Assembly (NCBI RefSeq): GCF_030272615.1
Contig: NC_081407.1
Location: 441,775,213-441,839,212, forward strand
From: Cryptomeria japonica
Lineage: Eukaryota > Streptophyta > Pinopsida > Cupressales > Cupressaceae
DNA: 64,000 bases
Direction of reading: 5' to 3'
Shown: positions 1 through 11,970 of the stretch, piece by piece
Layout: every line of letters begins with the position of its first letter
Numbering within the stretch: the stretch's first letter is position 1
The notes under the pieces: model-generated
What the model was told of the DNA's origin: nothing
Seen by the model: the letters and a program-made list of their open reading frames with translations, nothing else
The model's database searches: none
Translations under genes and position numbers: made by a program

Positions 1-516
1 GTAAGACAGTCTAATGCTCATAAATTCAATGGTAGATGCTTTACTTGCAATAAATTTAGTCATATGACAAATTAATGCAGAAGTAGGATGAATAATGAAA
101 TGAATAATATGAACAATGGTCCTACCTTTACTGGTCAGTGTTTCATATGCAATAATTTTAGTCACAAGTCAAACATGTGTAGAGCAGTAATGAATAAATT
201 TTGAAACAAGAGATGCTATGCTTGTGGGATGTTTGGACATATTTCTAACCAGTTCAGGATGAGACCAAATCAAATGAACTTCAGACCGATGCAAAATGTT
301 GTTTCTTGTGCATGCAATAAAACCTGTCACATTACAAAATATTGCAGAAACAAAAAGAGTGCTTTGGTAGACAAGAACAAATCCGATGACAAAGGAAAGG
401 TAAAGGTAGAGGAGATCGGAGACAAGCATGAGAAGATGTGGGTCAGAAAGGATGAATCTAAAGCAGACAATGGATCTGCACCCAAATTCGGTGGAGGATC
501 TTTATCTGATAACTAG
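1..516 (+). pseudogene. H1 ORF1, C-terminal part: Gag-like zinc-knuckle protein
   Basis: Frame 1 is open across the segment except for two internal stops (TAA near 73, TGA near 201) and ends at TAG 514-516. It encodes a row of CCHC knuckles: CFTCNKFSH, whose last Cys follows the TAA; CFICNNFSHKSNMC, perfect; CYACGMFGH, last Cys replaced by Phe; and a degenerate CACNKTCHITKYC. A lysine/glutamate-rich tail with WVRKDESK follows. CCHC knuckles in Gag bind RNA. The tail matches the end of D ORF1 (WTKKEESK) and the WVEKDKNK segment of element A, which lies directly before A's protease. The N-terminal part is outside the window, so a capsid domain cannot be judged here. Confidence 0.75.
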
Positions 517-878
517 GGCTTTTTGCCTCAGGGGGGACTTTTCATGCAGATTCTAAGAACCCCCTCCTCGGTGATCTGCAATCGATTCCAGAAGGTTGTG
601 GAAGGCTTAAATCATATATGCAGATGTTATCTGAAAGATTTAGTGAAGATTTGATGCTCCGATAAGCAACTCCATAAAAATCAAGGTAACCAGTTGCGGC
701 ATTTATTACAATGGAGAATTAGGTTTTTGAAAGATAAAAAGATATTTAAAAGCTATATTTTTCACAATGCGATCAAGAGATAAGTGCAGAGCAAAAGAGA
801 GAAGTAATTTAGCAATCTAGACAACAATTTCAATGATTCTAAATAGAATATCAGTCCTCGATTATGAATTGAGGTATT
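517..878 (+). other. H1 spacer between ORF1 and ORF2 (left part)
   Basis: Non-coding spacer. After removal of Cop1 and one copy of its duplication, the gap between ORF1 and ORF2 is about 400 bp, close to the 469 bp gap in element D. It starts with GCCTCAGGGGGGACTT, a purine-rich patch. I see no open frame of note. Confidence 0.55.
874..878. repeat. Cop1 target-site duplication, left copy (GTATT)
   Basis: GTATT directly before the TG of the left LTR; it matches 7524-7528 exactly and fixes the left boundary of Cop1. Confidence 0.95.
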
Positions 879-1919
879 TGTTAGGTCCCGGAGACAACTG
901 AGAGAGGGGGGTGAATCAATTGTCTAATAAATTCAAACCAAAAACAAATTAACCAACTTAATGCTTAATACCAGTAAACCACTTAAGTATGTTGGTAGAT
1001 AGTGTTAACAGTTAATTGCTATATTGGTAAAGATTAATGCATGAAACATAAACATAAAGTCATCCATAACACATAACACCAATGTTTGTACTTGAAAACC
1101 CTGTAAGGGGAAAAACCATGGTGGGAAACCTTACCCACAATCAGATGATACTACTACAGATAGTAAGTGTACATAAATGGGGTCTTCACATGCAGAAAGG
1201 CCAAGAGCTTATAGCTCACTGCTCAATCACAGAATGAGAGTCACACTGACTACAATTGGATGGTTAAATCCAATAAGAATGTACTGCACAAAATAGCATC
1301 TTCATATGCTAGATTCATTACCAATGTAATGTTGATATGCTTCTACAAAAACCTAGCTTCACCTTCAAATGATGTCTTCATGTATAGCTCTGCTTAATCT
1401 CACATATACCTTCTTACATTTCTTTTTCGCATTCCACATTCGATCTTACAAATAAGATCTTACATTTATACCATAACCTAAGACCAATTTTAGTAGGTCA
1501 GCTCTATAAGATTTTACAATAAAAACATTTTACAAACAATATGATATCTGATGCAATAACTGATTAAACATTTTGGCTTAATGCATTTACAACAATAATA
1601 AATCATCTCCATAGCGTGTCATGCTGATCTGGAAAAGATAAACCTATCGGTGTAACCCTAGGTAACGCTAGACCTATTTGTCGGTAAAAGCAAATATGAA
1701 AATATGAATATACCAATGATTAATTCTTCAAAACAAAGTGTCCACATGATGTCTTTGACATTACCAAGTGTCTTCCATATCATTCCAAGTGTCGGTGAAC
1801 CATATACCAGTAACTGTGCAATAGTTACTTGCTTGCCGGTGAATGTTGTTCGATCTCCAGAGTGCTAGTGTTTTAGTAGGTGTTGACATCAATGACAAAA
1901 CCATACCAAAATACCAACA
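879..1919 (-). repeat. Cop1 3' LTR
   Basis: About 1.04 kb, running in + coordinates from TGTTAGGTCCC to ATACCAACA (in element orientation TGTTGGTATTTTGG to GGGACCTAACA). It contains the U5 C-run (reads G-run on +) just inside the left edge and TTGTCATTGATGTCAAC (minus strand) near the right edge, at the start of U3. It pairs with 6465-7523. Confidence 0.95.
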
Positions 1920-1933
1920 ATCTCCCCCTTTGG
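1920..1933 (-). promoter_or_regulatory. Cop1 polypurine tract
   Basis: On the minus strand this reads CCAAAGGGGGAGAT, directly before the 3' LTR. In LTR elements this tract primes plus-strand DNA synthesis. Immediately upstream on the minus strand is TTGCCATCAATGCCAA, one arm of the inverted repeat described in the findings. Confidence 0.9.
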
Positions 1934-2253
1934 CATTGATGGCAACACAAGATGGAAAAACCATCGAAGTGCCAAAACAGAAATGCCAATTACCAAAAAC
2001 CAACAATCTCTCCCCCTGGGAGCAACATGTGTTTCTTCAATACCAATCTCTCATTAAAGAAAATGTGTTTTTCCATAGATATCTCTCCCCCTTTGACATC
2101 AAATGCCAAAGTTATAATAATACCAAGTTCATATACAAAATACCAATCAATTCAATATACCAACTACTCCCCCTGAGAAGTAGCTTCCTCATCAAAGACC
2201 CGAGTAAAAGATCTGTCTGTTAATTCTGTCGGTTGATGACAATCATCAACTGT
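1934..2253 (-). other. Cop1 non-coding segment between pol stop and polypurine tract
   Basis: About 320 bp without a credible frame. On the minus strand it holds further purine tracts resembling the polypurine tract, for example around 2089-2098 (CAAAGGGGGAG) and 2166-2173. Confidence 0.7.
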
Positions 2254-5200
2254 CTAAGTCTCTACCGGTGGTGGTACGACTCCAAGCTGATCTCTGAGAT
2301 ATTCAAAAGTCTCCTTAGGCAAAGGTTTTGTGAAAATATCTGCAAGTTGTTCTTTAGTATTCACATAAACCGGTTTTATCTCTTTTTCTTCAACTTTTTC
2401 CCTTAGAAAATTCAGTTTGATAGAAACATGTTTTGGTTTAGAATGTAATACCGGATTCTTAGATATATCAATTGCTACAGTGTTATCACAATATATAGTA
2501 ATAGGTTCCTTGCATTTTACCTTTATGTCTTTCAACATTTGTTTAAGCCATAGTACCTGTATATAGTTAGTTGTTGCTGCAACATATTCTGATTCTACTA
2601 TTGATAAAGATGTACAACTCTGTTTCTTACTCAACCAAGAAACTAATCTCTTTCCAAGAAATAATGCTCCACTGATGGTGCTTTTTCTATCATCCACATC
2701 TCCTGCCCAATTTGCATCTATGTATGCACATAGATCAAAATTTTCATCTCTAGGATACCATAATCCAAGATTTGCAGTGCCTTCTAAGTACCGAAAAATC
2801 TTTTTTACTACTGATTCATGATTTTCTCTAGGATTACTTTGAAATCTAGAAACAATACATACTGCATTCATAATATCAGGTCTGGTTTGTGTCAAATACA
2901 GTAAACCTCCTATCATAGATTTGAATCTAATTGGATTAATAGGTGTAGATTCATCCCTTTGAGATAATTTGTCATTTGTAATCATAGGTGTGCTTACCGG
3001 TTTAGAGTTCTCCATCCCAAATTTCTTTAGTAACTCTTTCAAGTACTTGGATTGACTCAAAAATATACCTTTGTCAGTCTATGAAATCTGCAATCCTAAA
3101 AAGAATTTTATTTCTCCAATCATAGACATTTCAAATTATTGCTACATTTTAATAGAAAATTCTTTACATAGTTCATCTTCTCCTCCAAGGATTATATCAT
3201 CAACAAATACTTCTATAATCAAGATATCATCATTAGTTATTTTGTAATATAAATTGTTGTTTGCATTTCCTTTAGTAAAACCAATCTTTAAAAGATACTT
3301 ATCCAATCTTGCATACCAAGCTCTTGGGGCTTGTTTCAATCCATACAGAGCTTTTCTTAACCTGCAAACCATATCATTGTCATCTGTCAAAGAAAATCCA
3401 TAAAGTTGTTCAATATAGACTTCCTCTTCAAGATCTCCATTCAAGAATGCACATTTAATATCCATTTGATAAACTTTGTAGTTCTTGTGAGCTGCAAAAG
3501 CCAAGAATAATCTGACTACCTCAATTCTAGCGACCGGTACAAAGGTTTCATTATAATCAACTCCTTCTTTCCGAGAATATCCCTTACACACTAGTCTTGA
3601 TTTATTTCTGACAACCTTACCATCTTCATAAAGTTTGTTTCTAAATACCCATTTGGTTCCAATTATATTTTTATCTTTAGGTCAGGGTACTAATGTCCAA
3701 GTATTATTTTTGTCAATTTGTTCTAATTCTTCTTCCATAGCTTTAATCCAAAATTTATCTTCACATGCCTCATTAATAGATGATGGTTCAATTTGAGAAA
3801 TAAGACATACCTCTTCATTTCCCAATCTTCCTCTTGTCATAACTCCTTTAAATTTGTTCCCAATTATCTGATCTTCAGAATGATTCAATTTTACATACCA
3901 GTGTGTCTTAGTTTGTTGTTGTTCTTCAATTACTGTGGAATCCTCTGATGGTATCAGAGTAATTGGGTCTTCATTCTATACCGATGGATTTAGTGTAGGT
4001 TCATTTGTCACAATTTCTGTTGCCGGTTCAGAGTCTATATACCTTGAAGTTCCTCTGAATTGTTCATCAGTTTTTACATTTGTACTCTCAACAATTTTCT
4101 GTAGTCTCTTATTAAAACATCTATATGCCTTTCTCTTAGATGAATAACCAAGAAATATTCCTTCATCACTTCTAGGATCAAATTTGCCAATATACTCATC
4201 TCTTCTAATATAACATTTACTTCCAAAAATTCTGAAATACTTAAGAGTAGGAGTATTACCAAACCATAGTTCACGAGGGGTCTTACCAGTTTCACCTTTG
4301 ATGTGAACTTTGTTGAATGTATAAACTGATGTGTTGACTACTTCTCTCCAATATACATGTGGTAAATTTGCTTCAGATAACATACTTCTTGCTGCATCCA
4401 AGATAGTTTTGTTTTTCCTTTCAACAACTCCATTCTGTTGTGGTGTTTGAGGTGCTGATAGATGTCTTCTAATTCCATTCACTTCACAGAATGTATTAAA
4501 GTCCTTAGATGTGAATTCTCCTCCTTGATCTGATCTTAAACATTTGATTTTCTTACTGGTTTCATTTTCAACCATTGCTTTGAACAGTTTGAACTTTCCA
4601 AGTGCTTCTGATTTTTCTCTGAGAAAAGTAACCCAACACATTCTAGAATAATCATCAATAATTAGCATGAAATATCTATCACCTTGTAAGCTTTTAGTTC
4701 TAGCTGGACCACATAAATCAGTGTGAATCAAATCAAGAGCATTATTGGATTTTTCTGGAATACTTTTGAAACTAGCTCTAACTTGTTTTCCAAATTGACA
4801 TTCCTTACATATTGTATTCTGAGGTTTCGCAATTTTAGGTAGATCTCTAAGTGCCTTAGAAGTACTGATTTTTACCATGCAATCAAAGTTTACATGACAT
4901 AGTCTCTTATGCCATAACCAACTTTCATCTATATGTGCAATCAAGCATGCCTTTTCACTATTATTCAAATGAAAGATATTACCTCTAGTCTGATTACTGG
5001 TTGCAATTTCTAAACTAGTTCTATTCATGATTTTGCATTTTCCATTTTTAAATTGTAACTGAAATCCTTTCTTAACCAATTGACCAACACTTAAAAGATT
5101 ATGCTTTAATCCTTCAACATAGTAAACATTGTCATTGTTATGCTTACCATCAAGAGATATTGTACCCTTACCTTTGATTGAACAGGCTTTGTCATCTCCA

Positions 5201-6408
5201 AATCTTACTAAACCTCCATTGTATTCTTGAAAGTTCAAGAATTTACCTTTATCTCATGTCATATGATGTGAGTATCCTGAGTCAATGATCCATTCATCCT
5301 TTACTTCAACTTCAGATGCTAGGGCTTGTTCTACTAGTTGAGAAGTAGGTGTCAGTCGATCTTCTATTATAGCAACAAAAACCCATCCATTGTCTGATGG
5401 ATCCTCATCAAAATCATCAGTTACACCTTCATCAGTAATGTAACAAGATTTGTCTTTGTTCTTCTTAAATCTGTATCTCTGATATTTAGGATTAGGCTTG
5501 TATGTTCTTCTAGCTTCTTCTCTTAGTCTAGCATATCTATCAGGGAATCTCGAAGCCATATGACCAATATTATTGCAGTTAAAACATTTAAAGGGTGCTT
5601 TACCTTCATACTTACTTCCAGTTGGACCTTTTGGCATTTTCTTTGCAAATAGTGCTTCAAGTTCTTCAAGCTCTTCATTCTCCTTCCTAGTTTCTTCAAG
5701 TTCTCTTGCATAAAAGGCTTTCCAATCTGATTTGTCAAATGATGGAGCAGATGATGTTGATGCTTTAAAGGCCAAATCTGTCTTTATAGTAGCAACAGGA
5801 CCAAATTCCTCAATTTCAAAGGCTGAAAGTTTTCCAATCAATGTATCCCTAGTTACTGATGTATTAGGCATTGTTCTCAACTCATTTATAGTAGTAACCT
5901 TCATTTTATATGTTGGTGGCAAACCTCTTAAAAATTTTGAAATAATTTCATCCTCACTCAAGGTTCCTCCACAACATTTAATACCAAAAACAATTTCATT
6001 TACTCTTTCCATAAAAGCATAAATCCTTTCATCTTCTTCCATTTTCAGATGTTCATACCTGACTCAGAAGCTTTCAAGTTTTGCAATCTTGACTGTGGAA
6101 TCTCCTTCATTCAGTGTTTCCAAATGATCCCAAATAGCTTTAGCAGTAGACCTATCTGATAATCCCATGATTTGTTGATCTGATAATGCACTCAAAAGTG
6201 CTTCTCTTGCTTTGCAATTATTCTCATCATCTTTGGCTAAGGTAGTTGGAGCGGTCTGACCAGCTACAGTAGCAGTATAACCATTCTTTGTAACTTCCCA
6301 GATGTCTTTACCAATGTAATTCAGATGTGTCTCCATTCTGATCTTCCATATCCCATAGTTGGTTCTATCAAGTTTAGGACTGTCCTTCCTGAAATAATTA
6401 GTAATCCT
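2254..6408 (-). pseudogene. gag-pol: Cop1 gag-pol polyprotein (degenerate)
   Basis: One minus-strand frame runs the whole length with no frameshift, broken only by stop codons. Gag (about 6408-5400) has a UBN2/copia-type capsid region and a knuckle CFNCNNIGHMASRF whose last Cys is Phe. Protease has DSGYSHHM near 5265, followed by a TGA at 5251-5253. Pre-integrase HHCC is present (WHKRLCH, CKECQFG). Integrase keeps D-D-E (HTDLCGP, SDQGGEF, PQQNGVVE), with a stop near 3975 in its C-terminal region. RT has QMDIKCAFLNG and FVDDIILGG; RNase H follows and ends PPPVET. The start codon is AGG at 6408-6406 where Cop2 has ATG; the next Met is at 6336. Several stops correspond to CAG, CGA or GGA codons in Cop2 or B. 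Confidence 0.93.
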
Positions 6409-6450
6409 TGGATCTCCTCAAGTTGTTAAACTTCTGCAAAAGAGGACTAA

Positions 6451-6462
6451 GCTCTAATACCA
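6451..6462 (-). other. Cop1 primer-binding site
   Basis: The minus strand reads TGGTATTAGAGC, one change from TGGTATCAGAGC, the site complementary to the 3' end of initiator tRNA-Met used by most plant copia elements. It lies 2 bp inside the 5' LTR. Confidence 0.9.
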
Positions 6463-6464
6463 AT

Positions 6465-7523
6465 TGTTAGGTCCCAGAGACAACTGAGAGGGGGGGTGAA
6501 TCAGTTGTCTAATAAATTCAAACCAAAAACAACTTAACTAACTTAATGCTTAATATCGATAAACCAGTTAAGTATGCCAGTAGATAGTGTTATCAGTTAA
6601 TTGTTATACCGGTAAAGATTAATGCATGAAACATAAACATAAAGTCATCCACAACACATAACACCAATGTTTGTATGTGGAAACCCTATAAGGGGAAAAA
6701 CCACGATGGGAAACCTTACCCACAATTAGATAATACTACTGCAGATAGTAAGTGTACATAAATGGGGTCTGCACATGCAGAAAGGCCAACAGCCTAGAAC
6801 TCACTGCTCAATCATAGAATGGGAGTCACAGTGACTACAGTTGGATGGTTAAATCCAATAAGAATGTACTACAAAAAATAGCATCTTCATATGTTGGATT
6901 CAGTATCGGTGTAATGCTGATATGCTTCTACAAAAACATAGCTTCACCTTCAAATGATGTCTTCATGTATAGCTCTGCTTAATCTCGCATATACCTTCTC
7001 ACATTTCTTTTTCGCATTCCACATTCGATCTTACAAATAAGGTCTTACATTTATACCATAACCTAAGATCAATTTTAGTAGGTCGGCTCTACAAGATTTT
7101 ACAATAAAAACATTTTACAAACAATATGATATCCAATGCAATAACCGATTAAACATGTCAGCTTAATGCATTACAACAATAATAAATCATCTCCATAGCA
7201 TGTCATGCTGATCTGGAAAAGATAAACCTGTCGGTGTAACCCTAGGTAACCTTGGACCTATTTGCCGGTAAAAGCAAATATGCAAATATGAATATACCAA
7301 TGATTAATTCTTCAAAACAAAGTGTCCACATGATGTCTTCGACATTACCAAGTGTCTTCCATATCATTCCAAGTGTCGGTGATCATTATATCTTAGCGGT
7401 GAACCATATACCAGTAAGTGTGCAATAGTTACTTGCTTGCCGGTGAATGCTATTGGATCTCCAGAGTGCTGGTGTTTTAGTAGGTGTTGACATCAATGAC
7501 AAAACCATACCAAAATACCAATA
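6465..7523 (-). repeat. Cop1 5' LTR
   Basis: 1059 bp, pairing with 879-1919. It starts on + with TGTTAGGTCCC and ends ATACCAATA; the terminal CA of the consensus has become TA. Compared with the left LTR it has several small indels, including an extra segment near 7380-7400. Confidence 0.95.
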
Positions 7524-7528
7524 GTATT
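7524..7528. repeat. Cop1 target-site duplication, right copy (GTATT)
   Basis: Exact match to 874-878; H1 sequence resumes here. Confidence 0.95.
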
Positions 7529-7571
7529 TATCCATTTCAACCTATCAATTTTTGAAAACCCTAAGTTTAGA

Positions 7572-10500
7572 ATGGCTTCTGCATCTAGAATTGCTACCCT
7601 GCTAGTAGTGGAAATCAAGGATAGAGCTCGACCCATTTTGAAGAAACATCCTTTCAAATATTTTGAGGATGATCCCGAAGGAGAATTTTCCATTGTACCC
7701 TATGATGTTCATCACAATGAGGACATAAGGGCATATATCCATTGTGATATTGATGAACTCAGGAGTGTTGACATGTTGACCCTTTACAACAAGCATCTGG
7801 CGGACAAATTGGGAAATATCAAGTCGGACCATCAGCACTTGTAGGCCAAGGGTTTCTCTTAGTTCATACATGTTATGACTTTTGATGAGAAACAATGGAT
7901 CTGGTTCATACTCACCAGAATCCATGATGAATTTATGTGGTTGGATAAGCCTCACAAGATTACTAACCAAGCAATCTAGGCCATGACTTGTTTGAGCACA
8001 TCCGGTGAAGTTCCTAGCTTGAGGAAAATATAAAACAACATTGTGATTTCCACCATGAGTTCTCAATTTGACAGCAGAGCTATGAAAATTAGTGACATTC
8101 TGGAGCATGATGTCAAGTCTGCATCAATGGTGGTTGGATATAAAGTATACCAGTCAAGCAGAAAAAATTGTCTTCGGTATAGCTATATACTCTTCCTATC
8201 TGATGTTGAAGAAAAACAAGAAGTATGATTTGTGTACAGTTATCTTGAATGAGTTGTTAAGAAATTTGAAGAAAATCAAACAAAAAAAGAAGAACACCTT
8301 TAAGTTTGGCATTCTTATTATCTGTTTGGAACTATCTTTCATGAATGAAATTCTCGGTGTTCAAGGAAAGGTCCAATGGGCCTATGGCAATCCAGTTGCT
8401 ATGAAAATCCAGGAAGGTATTATGGGGATTGGTGGTGCTACAATGAGGATATCTACTCTATGGGGTTATTTCAAAACTTTTCAAGCTACAATGAACAACA
8501 AAGAAAGAATCCTGGAAGAGATAGTGGAGAAATATGAGGAAATAATTTGCTTCATGGTTGATAAGGACCAATGCTTAATGGAAGTAGTTGAGCCAAGGAC
8601 TATGTGGATTCTTCCTATTAGCTATGAATTTTATGTTTCTACCCTAGATGCCTATGCTCAACATATGTTGATTTAGCCGATTGATGAAAAAGAAGGAAGG
8701 TTTTGCACATTTAAGGAGAAGGACCTTGAGTTCCACAAATAGTTCACAACCCCTGCAAGAAAGAGGAAAGTTTCGAAGATGGCTGAGGAAGTAGTTGTTC
8801 AGATGGGATTCACCTAGGAAGAGGTGAAGCATGCTAGAGAGAAACATGCATAGATGGAGGCTAAAGAGGAAACCAAAAAGCCTAAGGTTGAATCTATTCC
8901 CTCTAAAGCTAAAACAAAAGAGACTAAGTCTTCCCCTATTCTGGTAGCACCATCTACATGATAGAGCTCATTTGGAAAAGGAATTATGAAGAAAAAGGAG
9001 AAGCCTAAGAGAACTTATGTTGTTGTATCTCCAGTGGCCTCTGAGATGTAATCTGATGAAGAGGCAGATAAGGCTAAGAAGAAAGGTGAATTTGTAAGGG
9101 TGGTGAGGAAGTCGCAGTCTGGTGGAGCCCAGCAAAGTAAGAAAGCCAAATCTAAACCTACCCCTACTGGAAGACTCAAGAGAGGAAGAAACCTTAGAAC
9201 TCAACTTGACAAAGATCTCGAGTCAGGTGATTAGCAAGGTAAATATACATTTTTTCCTCCATTGACAACAAATCAACTGATTAATGAAATAATTGTTGAT
9301 GGAAATTTGAAAATTTGGATGAGGCAGATCAAAGAAAATTTGAAGAAGGTGTTGTTTTGTATTTACATAACTTTAGAAAATCTTTAATTGAATTATGAGC
9401 GTATTATCCCTAAGGATCTATATAAAAATATTGATGGAAGGAGGCTGACAACTAGTAAGATTGATAAGGAAATGAAGGAGAGAGAGTTGATTAATGTTTG
9501 CACCTGTGTCTCCCAAGATGAAGCCAAAAGGATCATTGAGGAAGCTAACAAGAAAGAATTCAAAAGAAAAAATAGGATAAACAGGTTAATGATTGGAAAG
9601 GTAGAGGTGACGAAGGAGCCTGAAGACATGTAGAGAAGAATCATGAAGAACAATCCTTTGTACAGTGATGCATTTCAGACTTCCCATCCAAAAGTAAAGG
9701 AATGTTTTTCTGGTGACCAAAAGGATAGAACTTAGACCAAGGAGAATCTAGATGACCAAGGAAATGAAACCATTGATGCTAAGACTAGTGTAAATCCACT
9801 GGTGGTTGAGAGTACTAAAGCAGGCCCTGAGATTCAAAAGGATGACACTGCACCAAGTGGCAACACTGGTGCTAAGGTGAAGGATGCCGAGGTAGATAAA
9901 GGGAAAGGAGTTGTTGATCCAACAATTGACGCTCCTCCAGTCACAAGGACCCCACCCCAAATCTCTATCGATATTGATGGTCCTCTAAATCTTGGAAAAA
10001 TGTCTTTGGCAGAGAAGTTGTTGTACAAGCATAGGCTAGTCAGGATCTAGTCAAATCGGAGTCTGAATATAAAATGCTCATTTTGATGTCTATTGATGTG
10101 TTATATAAGGTGTCTCTGGGTGTACAGTTAGATCCTAATTCTATCCCCTCTGGTAAATTACTTCAATTGATTAACAATGTAAATACAAATGTTGATTCTT
10201 TGGAGAAGACTACTACTAAACAAGTTTTGGATAGATTTAAGGAGGTAAGAATGCAGACATTCCAGAAAATGATTGAAGATGATAGAGTAAAATTGAATAA
10301 AGTTCTTCAAACTCTTTCAGATGCATTAACTGAAGGTGGTAAACTATATAAGTCTTGTCTAATTTTTCCAAATTTCACAGTAGACATAGACAAGCGCAAA
10401 GGGTTTGCTAAGGTAAACTTGTTGGTATTTCACAGTCTTTTGATCCTAATGTATCCCTTACTAGTAGTATAGAAGGATAGATAATGGCTCTCAATGATCA

Positions 10501-10774
10501 GATCTCGAGCCTCAATGCAGACAAAGAAAAAAAATTGAGAAGAGTTGGTGAACTCTGGATTTTGATTTCCCCCTGGTTGGACACCATGTTGAGCAATAAG
10601 ATGAATTGTTTGAAGGCTATGGGAGAACCAGCTCCAATTGAACTAAAGGATGTAGAAATTCATACCTATGTATTTAGTGTATTCAGTACAGTTTTGGATA
10701 ATTTGAAGAGTGGGGGGGACACTCACCTAGGACTTTTGAAGAAAAAATTTACTAACATCTTCAAGTACTTGTAA
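7572..10774 (+). pseudogene. H1 ORF2: large protein of unknown function
   Basis: I do not recognise this protein. It spans about 1,067 codons from ATG 7572 to TAA 10774, with roughly 14 stops and frame changes near 8.2, 10.03 and 10.4 kb. Residues 1 to about 370 form a globular-looking region that aligns by eye with D ORF2: VPYDVHHNEDI against VPFDVLLVENI; VVGYKVYQSSR against VIAYRVQQSSR (one D stop read through); LWGYFKTFQ against IWGYFKYFQ; VEPRTMW against VQPRTFW. A lysine-rich linker follows (about 8.7-9.2 kb, KKKEKPKR, KKAKSKP), then a K/E-rich helical stretch, a disordered D/P/T-rich stretch and a C-terminal coiled-coil-like part. No RT, integrase, protease or envelope motif is seen. 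Conservation between diverged copies argues for past selection. Confidence 0.7.
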
Positions 10775-11008
10775 AGTCTTAGGCAAATATTTTTGTATAT
10801 AAGTTTTGGACAACACCCCATCTTTGGTATTGTTGTCAAAGGGGGAGAGTAAAAGTGAAAAATGTATAGTAGAAGAGTGTAATATAAAAAATAGGTTTTG
10901 TAATTATTTGTCTAAGGGGGAGCCTTAGAAATTCTTTTGATTAGGTGTACAGTTTTCAACACTTAGCTATTTTTCACAAGTGTTGCCATCAATGCCAAAG
11001 GGGGAGAT
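10775..11008 (+). other. H1 3' non-coding segment and polypurine tract
   Basis: It contains three purine tracts in the same orientation: TCAAAGGGGGAGAG near 10847, TAAGGGGGAGCC near 10914 and the terminal GCCAAAGGGGGAGATT at 10994-11009 abutting the LTR. The last is preceded by TTGCCATCAATG, as in Cop1 and C. Confidence 0.8.
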
Positions 11009-11969
11009 TGTTGGCAATTGACACTCATCTGGTGGCTTCTAATGCTTGATTAAAGGTTTAGGGATGTCATTGATGGAAAATATTCATGAGATTCTCATTT
11101 TCTAATCATGGATCCTAATATCCGGAAGTAGATGTCAACCGGTAGCCAGTTAACTAGTATTTCAGGTTGAATAGAGCAGTTTGGTCTAGAAGCTTTCTGG
11201 TGATTACGGTGTCATGAATCATGTATAGGATGATTGGGCCAACATAAAGACAACACTTTATCATCAATTTGGTGATCCACATTTATCTTTGGTGATCCAT
11301 TCAAGCCAATATAAGACTACATGTTACATTAGTAGATCGACTTGGTGAATGATCTATTTTGTGATTGTGGATATATAAGATTGGTGTAGATGATCTTTTT
11401 TATGTATGGTATGATGGTATGAGAGTGAGTGGTGATCAAGAATCCTTTGTAGTGTAGAACTTTCAAGTGTGCATTCTTGATCCAGTAATTGACTAAGGCA
11501 GAGAACAAGGTAGAACAGAGCAAAAGAGCAGAGGTGATATAGTTAGTGTATTTGGCACTTAACCGAAACTCATCTAGGCATTGTAGATGCTATTTTAGAG
11601 TTCATTTGATGTAATTCATCATTGTAATTAATCAATAAGGTAGTGAGCCTTCCAAGGTTGTAGCCCCTATTGTAAGTGAGTTGTAAGCTCTAGGCAGTGT
11701 GCTTGAATGCAAGTGCATTCCCCATTTTGTAATATTGTTTTTATACTGGCCATAGTGGAATAATATTGTGGGTTCAAATCCCACCGTGGTTTTTCCCATT
11801 TGGGTTTCCACATAAAAATTCTGGTGTTATGATTTTGTGGTTGGTTAATTTGTGTTTCTGCATTTCAGTCTCATGTTTATGCTTATGGTGATTTAAAGTT
11901 AAGTCAAAAAATTTATCATCTGGTAGATCATTAATTCACCACCCCTCTCAGCGATCCATGATTCCAACA
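11009..11969 (+). repeat. H1 3' LTR
   Basis: 961 bp from TGTTGGCAATTGAC to GATTCCAACA. It carries TGTCATTGATGGAAAATA about 80 bp in; the D LTR has TGTCATTAATGGAAAATA at the same place, which supports one family. Near the end are a short C-run and CTCTCAG, the shared U5 motif. The partner LTR would lie left of the window. Confidence 0.85.
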
Positions 11970-11970
11970 G

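Larger units (their letters stand above)
879..7523 (-). mobile_element. Cop1: full-length Ty1/copia retrotransposon, minus strand
   Basis: It has two LTRs (879-1919 and 6465-7523), a primer site next to the right LTR, a polypurine tract next to the left LTR, a gag-pol frame on the minus strand and an exact 5 bp duplication GTATT. Domain order is Gag, protease, integrase, RT, RNase H, which is diagnostic for Ty1/copia. Comparing about the first 145 bp of the two LTRs by eye gives roughly a dozen differences, mostly transitions, so it is not a recent insertion. Cop2 at 29501-36149 is a copy of the same family in the opposite orientation. Confidence 0.97.
1..11969 (+). mobile_element. H1: non-autonomous LTR retrotransposon (right part), split by Cop1
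   Basis: The element enters from the left edge of the window and ends at 11969 with the 3' end of an LTR (CCAACA). Its own sequence is 1-878 plus 7524-11969; 879-7523 is the later insertion Cop1. The order is zinc-knuckle ORF1 (1-516), a spacer, a large ORF2 (7572-10774), a polypurine tract and the 3' LTR. No protease, integrase, reverse transcriptase or RNase H reading frame is visible in about 5.3 kb. Element D at 59753-64000 has the same order and related proteins. H1 lies inside L1 ORF1; the expected right target duplication is GGTCC (11970-11974), but the left copy is outside the window. Confidence 0.8.
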
